Assembly: GCA_000496135.1 (NCBI GenBank)
Contig: KI542675.1
Span: forward strand, 694,957 to 758,956
DNA length: 64,000 nt
Source: Thermoplasmatales archaeon E-plasma
Lineage (GTDB): Archaea > Thermoplasmatota > Thermoplasmata > Thermoplasmatales > Thermoplasmataceae
Direction of reading: 5' to 3'
The notes beneath the pieces were generated by a model. That model had not been told where the DNA came from, searched no databases, and saw only the letters and a program-made list of their open reading frames with translations. This document shows, one piece after another, positions 63,406 through 64,000 of the stretch. The first letter of the stretch is position 1. The number at the start of each line of letters is the position of its first letter. A program made the position numbers and the translations under genes.

Positions 63406-64000
63406 TTACTGTTTCTGGTTCGAGAGTATCTCCCGTATTCCGGCTCTAAGATCGAATTCCGGTTTGAATCCAGTATCTTTGTTTATTTTCGTAATATCTG
63501 CACATGTGAACAACTGATAACTCTGAAATGGTATTTTTTCATACTTTGCCTGGACGCTACTTCCCATCTCTTCCCTGACAATTTTGAATATATTATTAAA
63601 CGAAGTAGTTACTCCTGTCCCCACATTGTATGATTCTCCAGTCCTGCCACCAATTGCGGCCATAACATTTGCCCTTGCCACGTCTTTGACGAATATAAAG
63701 TCCCGGCTTTGTGTTCCATCGCCGAAAATGACCGGGGTTTCCCCAAGTCTGATATCGGAAATAAATTTGTGTATTACGCTGGAATAGAATCCTTTTGAAT
63801 TCTCTCCTGATCCATATGTGTTGAAATATCTTAGAAAAACAGTTTCCGGAGTTTTATCTTTACCATAGAATTTTGCGAGCAGTTCATTGATAAATTTTGA
63901 CATTGGATATAGATTGATAAAATTTGTATCTACATCTCCTTCTACGGTCTTTTTCATGGTATTTCCGTAAATAGATGATGATGATGCAAGGATAACCCTC
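63406..64000 (-). CDS. NAD-dependent sugar-nucleotide epimerase/dehydratase (partial)
   Basis: C-terminal part of a short-chain dehydrogenase-type epimerase; the N-terminal NAD-binding half lies beyond the window. The open frame continues to base 64000, reading ILASSSSIYGNT (catalytic Ser/Thr strand), then YPMSKF (Tyr and Lys of YxxxK), RYFNTYGSG, IFGDGTQSRDFIFVKDVA and YNVGTGVTTSFNNIF. These features fit UDP-glucose 4-epimerase-like enzymes making sugars for envelope glycans. A separate ATG at 63957 is internal, not the true start. Confidence 0.9.
   Translation of the reverse strand, partial: RVILASSSSIYGNTMKKTVEGDVDTNFINLYPMSKFINELLAKFYGKDKTPETVFLRYFNTYGSGENSKGFYSSVIHKFISDIRLGETPVIFGDGTQSRDFIFVKDVARANVMAAIGGRTGESYNVGTGVTTSFNNIFKIVREEMGSSVQAKYEKIPFQSYQLFTCADITKINKDTGFKPEFDLRAGIREILSNQKQ

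Noticed and set aside
1-64000. CRISPR array or prophage
   Set aside because: No regularly spaced direct repeats and no phage structural or packaging genes were found.

Overview
The window is archaeal and most likely from a Thermoplasmatales lineage (Cuniculiplasma/Ferroplasma-like). Support comes from an archaeal transcription/translation block (rpoE', spt4, GTP-dependent dephospho-CoA kinase, S24e, S27ae; NMD3 and S3Ae nearby), an intron-bearing elongator tRNA-Met, thermopsin (peptidase A5) paralogues, cell-surface proteins rich in Asn-x-Ser/Thr, TATA boxes about 25 bp upstream of start codons (leaderless genes), and a short membrane-bound group-4-hydrogenase-like complex. The placement is inferred from gene content; no tree was run.

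Layout. 1-2660 is a decay zone: a broken ISL3-type transposase, then a DUF255/thioredoxin-fold gene (minus strand) whose remnants I can follow for about 1.7 kb. 2721-5853: histidine phosphatase, MFS transporter, GAF/fRMsr-like protein and aldo/keto reductase. 5955-15276 is a compact six-gene plus-strand operon: VWA protein (ArnB-like), zinc-ribbon FHA protein (ArnA-like), PPP phosphatase, multi-pass membrane Ser/Thr kinase, 1244-residue surface protein and M50 site-2-type protease. It looks like a complete envelope-to-cytoplasm phospho-signalling module and is the most interesting system here. 16310-19988: sulfurtransferase, then a MetF-like/split-MetE methionine operon. 20066-22972: two multi-pass membrane proteins, one ending in a polyferredoxin-like domain with an unusual second cluster motif. 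23042-30195: SHOCT/zinc-ribbon protein, glycine-rich surface protein, tRNA-Ala, winged-helix regulator and large membrane protein. 30202-37962: informational genes with DUF763, DUF2175, an acyl-CoA dehydrogenase and arginine deiminase. 37985-39905: a decayed membrane-protein gene beside an IS3-family element whose inverted repeats are visible. 41197-51809: class I ribonucleotide reductase (nrdA-nrdB), an ALDH-acetolactate synthase pair and tandem thermopsins. 52003-54581: thioredoxin, thioredoxin reductase and Rieske protein, with a divergent frameshifted regulator and a small membrane protein. 54844-61461: a six-gene Ehr-type complex, resembling Hyf/Nuo but lacking the [NiFe] ligands, joined by 4-bp stop/start overlaps. 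61616-64000: HEPN-MNT toxin-antitoxin pair, HtpX-like protease and a partial sugar-nucleotide epimerase.

Several genes carry single-base disruptions in short homopolymers (regulator at about 53950, Ehr large subunit at about 58543, HEPN at about 61860). These could be real mutations, slippage sites or assembly errors. The transposase and membrane-gene disruptions look like genuine decay.
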